DNA from: Corynebacterium afermentans subsp. afermentans
Lineage (GTDB): Bacteria > Actinomycetota > Actinomycetes > Mycobacteriales > Mycobacteriaceae
Assembly (NCBI RefSeq): GCF_030408355.1
Contig: NZ_CP046606.1
Span: 1,922,001-1,986,000 of the forward strand
Length of the DNA: 64,000 bases
Reading direction: 5' to 3'
Made by a program: the position numbers and the translations under genes
Shown here: positions 62,106 to 64,000 of the stretch, in pieces
How the letters are laid out: every line of letters begins with the position of its first letter
Position numbering within the stretch: the first letter of the stretch is position 1
The notes under the pieces: model-generated
Seen by the model: the letters and a program-made list of their open reading frames with translations, nothing else
The model's database searches: none
What the model was told of the DNA's origin: nothing

Positions 62106-64000
62106 CGTCCCTCCTGTGCTTCGGCGCGCGCTCCTCGCGCGGCAACTGGGCGGTCTCCGCATCCGGCCGCTCGTTCTCCGGCAGGCGAAAGCCGATCTGT
62201 TCGGTCTTTTCCGTCGGGTAGTTGCGGGTGCCCGGGTGCTGCTGGGGCTGGTCCTGCTTCGGCGCTCCCTTGTACGTCCAGCCCTCCGGCGGCTTCGGGC
62301 CGCCGTACTGCGGCTCGTTGGGTTTCGGCTGCTGCCAGCGGGTGGAGCCCTTCTTCGGCTCCGGGTTTTGCTCAGCCTCGCGTTCCTTGCGGCGGCGCTC
62401 GCGGGTGGCCTTGGATGCCTCCAGGATGGAGAAGCGCTTCGGCGGCTCCTCGCCGCGCTCCTTGGCAATCTCCACCGGGGTCTTCACCGGCTCGCGGTCC
62501 GACTGGCGCCCGAAGCGCGCGTCGTGCGCCGGCAGCGGCGGCCGGACCGGCTCGACAGTATCGAAGATGGCCTCCAGATCGCCGCGGCGCAGCGTTTCCT
62601 TCTCCAGGAGCTTCGAGGCCAGGTTGTCCAGCTCGTCGCGGTAGCGCTCGAGGGTGGTGTAGGCGACCTTGTGCGCTTCGTGGAGAAGCATTTGCATCTC
62701 CTCGTCGATCTTGGCCGCCACCGCCGGCGAGTACTCCAGGGAGCCGCCAGAGCCCCGGCCGGAGAAGGGATCGCCCTGCTCCTGGCCGTATTTCACCGGG
62801 CCGAGCGTGGAGGTCATGCCGTACTCGGTGACCATCGCGCGGGCGATCTTCGTCGCCTGCTCGATGTCGTTGGACGCGCCCGTGGTCGGCGCGCCGAAGA
62901 CCAGCTCCTCGGCGGAGCGCCCGCCCATGGCAAACACCATGCGGGCGAACAGCTCGTCGCGGGTGTACATGCCCTTGTCGTCCTCGTCGGCGGTCATGGC
63001 GAAGCCGCCGGTGCGGCCGCGGGCGAGGATGGTCACCTTGTACACGCGCTCAATGTCTTTCAGCGCCCACGCGGCGAGGGTGTGTCCGCCCTCGTGGTAG
63101 GCGGTGACCTTCTTCTCGTGTTCGGAGATGACCTTGCTGGAGCGGCGCGGGCCGCCGATGACGCGGTCCGTGGCCTCCTCCAGGGCGTCCGCGGTGATCA
63201 CGTTGCCGCCGATGCGGGCGGTCAGCAGCGCGGCCTCGTTGAGCACGTTGGCCAGATCAGCGCCGGACATGCCGGCGGTGCGCTTGGCCAGGGCGTCGAG
63301 CGAGACGTCGTCTGCAAGCGGCTTGTTCTTGGCGTGCACCTTGAGGATCTGGGCGCGGCCTGCGATGTCCGGGTTGGTCACCGGGATCTGGCGGTCGAAA
63401 CGGCCGGGGCGCAGCAGCGCCGGGTCCAGGATGTCCGGGCGGTTCGTCGCCGCAATGAGGATGACGCCTTCGCGGCCGGAGAAGCCGTCCATTTCCACCA
63501 GCAGCTGGTTGAGGGTCTGTTCGCGCTCGTCGTGGCCTCCGCCCATGCCGGAGCCGCGCTGGCGTCCCACCGCGTCGATCTCGTCGACGAAGATGATGCA
63601 CGGGCTGTTCTCGCGGGCCTGCTTGAACAGGTCGCGCACACGGGAGGCACCCACGCCGACGAACATCTCCACGAAGTCGGAGCCGGAGATGGTGTAGAAC
63701 GGCACACCCGCTTCGCCTGCCACGGCGCGTGCTAGCAGCGTCTTACCGGTGCCGGGCGGGCCGTATAGCAACACGCCGCGTGGGATCTTCGCGCCGAGCT
63801 CCTCGTACACGGTCGGGTCGGTGAGGAAGTCCACCACCTCGTGCAGCTCGTCCACCGCCTCGTCGGCGCCGGCGACGTCCGCGAACGTGTTGGTCGGGTT
63901 GTCCTTGGTCAGCTGCTTCGCCTTCGAGCCGCCAATACCGAACGGCCCGCCGCCGCCCGCCTGCATGCGGTACATGAAGTAGAAGATCAAGCCGAAGACC
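62098..64000 (-). CDS. ftsH: FtsH membrane ATP-dependent zinc metalloprotease (5' end outside window)
   Basis: The last 630 or more residues of FtsH; the coding frame runs past base 64000, so the first membrane segment and periplasmic loop are missing here. G-P-P-G-T-G-K-T is Walker A, I-I-F-V-D-E-I-D Walker B, and H-E-G-G-H the zinc site (usually H-E-A-G-H). A long Pro/Gln/Glu/Lys-rich tail of about 150 residues follows the protease domain, as in other corynebacteria and mycobacteria. It heads the operon with folE. Confidence 0.96.
   Translation of the reverse strand, partial: VFGLIFYFMYRMQAGGGGPFGIGGSKAKQLTKDNPTNTFADVAGADEAVDELHEVVDFLTDPTVYEELGAKIPRGVLLYGPPGTGKTLLARAVAGEAGVPFYTISGSDFVEMFVGVGASRVRDLFKQARENSPCIIFVDEIDAVGRQRGSGMGGGHDEREQTLNQLLVEMDGFSGREGVILIAATNRPDILDPALLRPGRFDRQIPVTNPDIAGRAQILKVHAKNKPLADDVSLDALAKRTAGMSGADLANVLNEAALLTARIGGNVITADALEEATDRVIGGPRRSSKVISEHEKKVTAYHEGGHTLAAWALKDIERVYKVTILARGRTGGFAMTADEDDKGMYTRDELFARMVFAMGGRSAEELVFGAPTTGASNDIEQATKIARAMVTEYGMTSTLGPVKYGQEQGDPFSGRGSGGSLEYSPAVAAKIDEEMQMLLHEAHKVAYTTLERYRDELDNLASKLLEKETLRRGDLEAIFDTVEPVRPPLPAHDARFGRQSDREPVKTPVEIAKERGEEPPKRFSILEASKATRERRRKEREAEQNPEPKKGSTRWQQPKPNEPQYGGPKPPEGWTYKGAPKQDQPQQHPGTRNYPTEKTEQIGFRLPENERPDAETAQLPREERAPKHRRDDD

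Overview
The window is a high-GC actinobacterial chromosome segment, almost certainly from a Corynebacterium. The evidence is gene order (SCP-like gene-purF-purM, purS-purQ-purL, purD-purB, phoR-phoS, thrE-otsA-otsB, ispF/ispD-carD-lpqE-radA, canB-mutY, clpC, lysS, panC-folKBPE-ftsH), which matches the order I recall for C. glutamicum and M. tuberculosis. Further support comes from a ThrE exporter, a PhoP-type regulator very close to mycobacterial PhoP, and many starts that look leaderless (a TANNNT -10 hexamer 6-8 nt before ATG/GTG).

Layout. 1-8.8 kb: folate-binding YgfZ, a DUF3073 protein, then de novo purine genes (purM, purF, purL, purQ, purS) with a double-hotdog thioesterase. 8.9-16.6 kb: a 1493-residue secreted nuclease with a collagen-like stalk, a zinc ABC transporter with Fur/Zur-like sites, and a DUF2334 protein. 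16.7-24.9 kb: a DUF222-HNH protein with a LexA-like box, oligopeptidase B, purC, purB, purD, a lipoprotein and a HIT protein. 24.9-32.8 kb: PhoS/PhoR two-component system, an IS481-type remnant next to tRNA-Thr(TGT), the ThrE exporter, a lysine-tailed protein, the otsA/otsB trehalose genes and an esterase. 32.7-44.5 kb: rlmB, cysS, a frameshifted fragment, ispF and ispD separated by a second DUF222-HNH gene, carD, lpqE, radA, an unknown helical protein where disA is expected, canB and mutY. 44.5-54.3 kb: a secreted lipase, clpC, a CHY zinc-finger gene that appears to start at CTG, a ptsG-ptsI operon, a TM2 protein and a lipoprotein. 54.3-64 kb: a minus-strand run from ftsH (cut by the window end) through folE, folP, folB, folK, two or three membrane proteins, a PanC-like protein and lysS.

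How the genes work together. Most of the purine pathway is here as several short operons (purF, purL/Q/S, purM, purC, purB, purD). The folE-P-B-K set makes the dihydropterin precursors of folate, which purine synthesis needs. The accessory layer is thin: one secreted nuclease, one dead IS, two HNH genes and a relocated PTS operon.

Most unusual signals. (1) An 11-mer, CGTCGATARGC, occurs 14 times by eye on both strands and in several reading frames, far above chance. (2) The gene in the panC position keeps the ATP-handling residues but lacks the pantoate-binding segments. (3) disA is replaced by an unknown gene. (4) Both DUF222-HNH genes carry LexA-like boxes. (5) Five 18-bp repeats form inverted clusters around the IS remnant. 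No tool was run; all family calls are by recognition from sequence.
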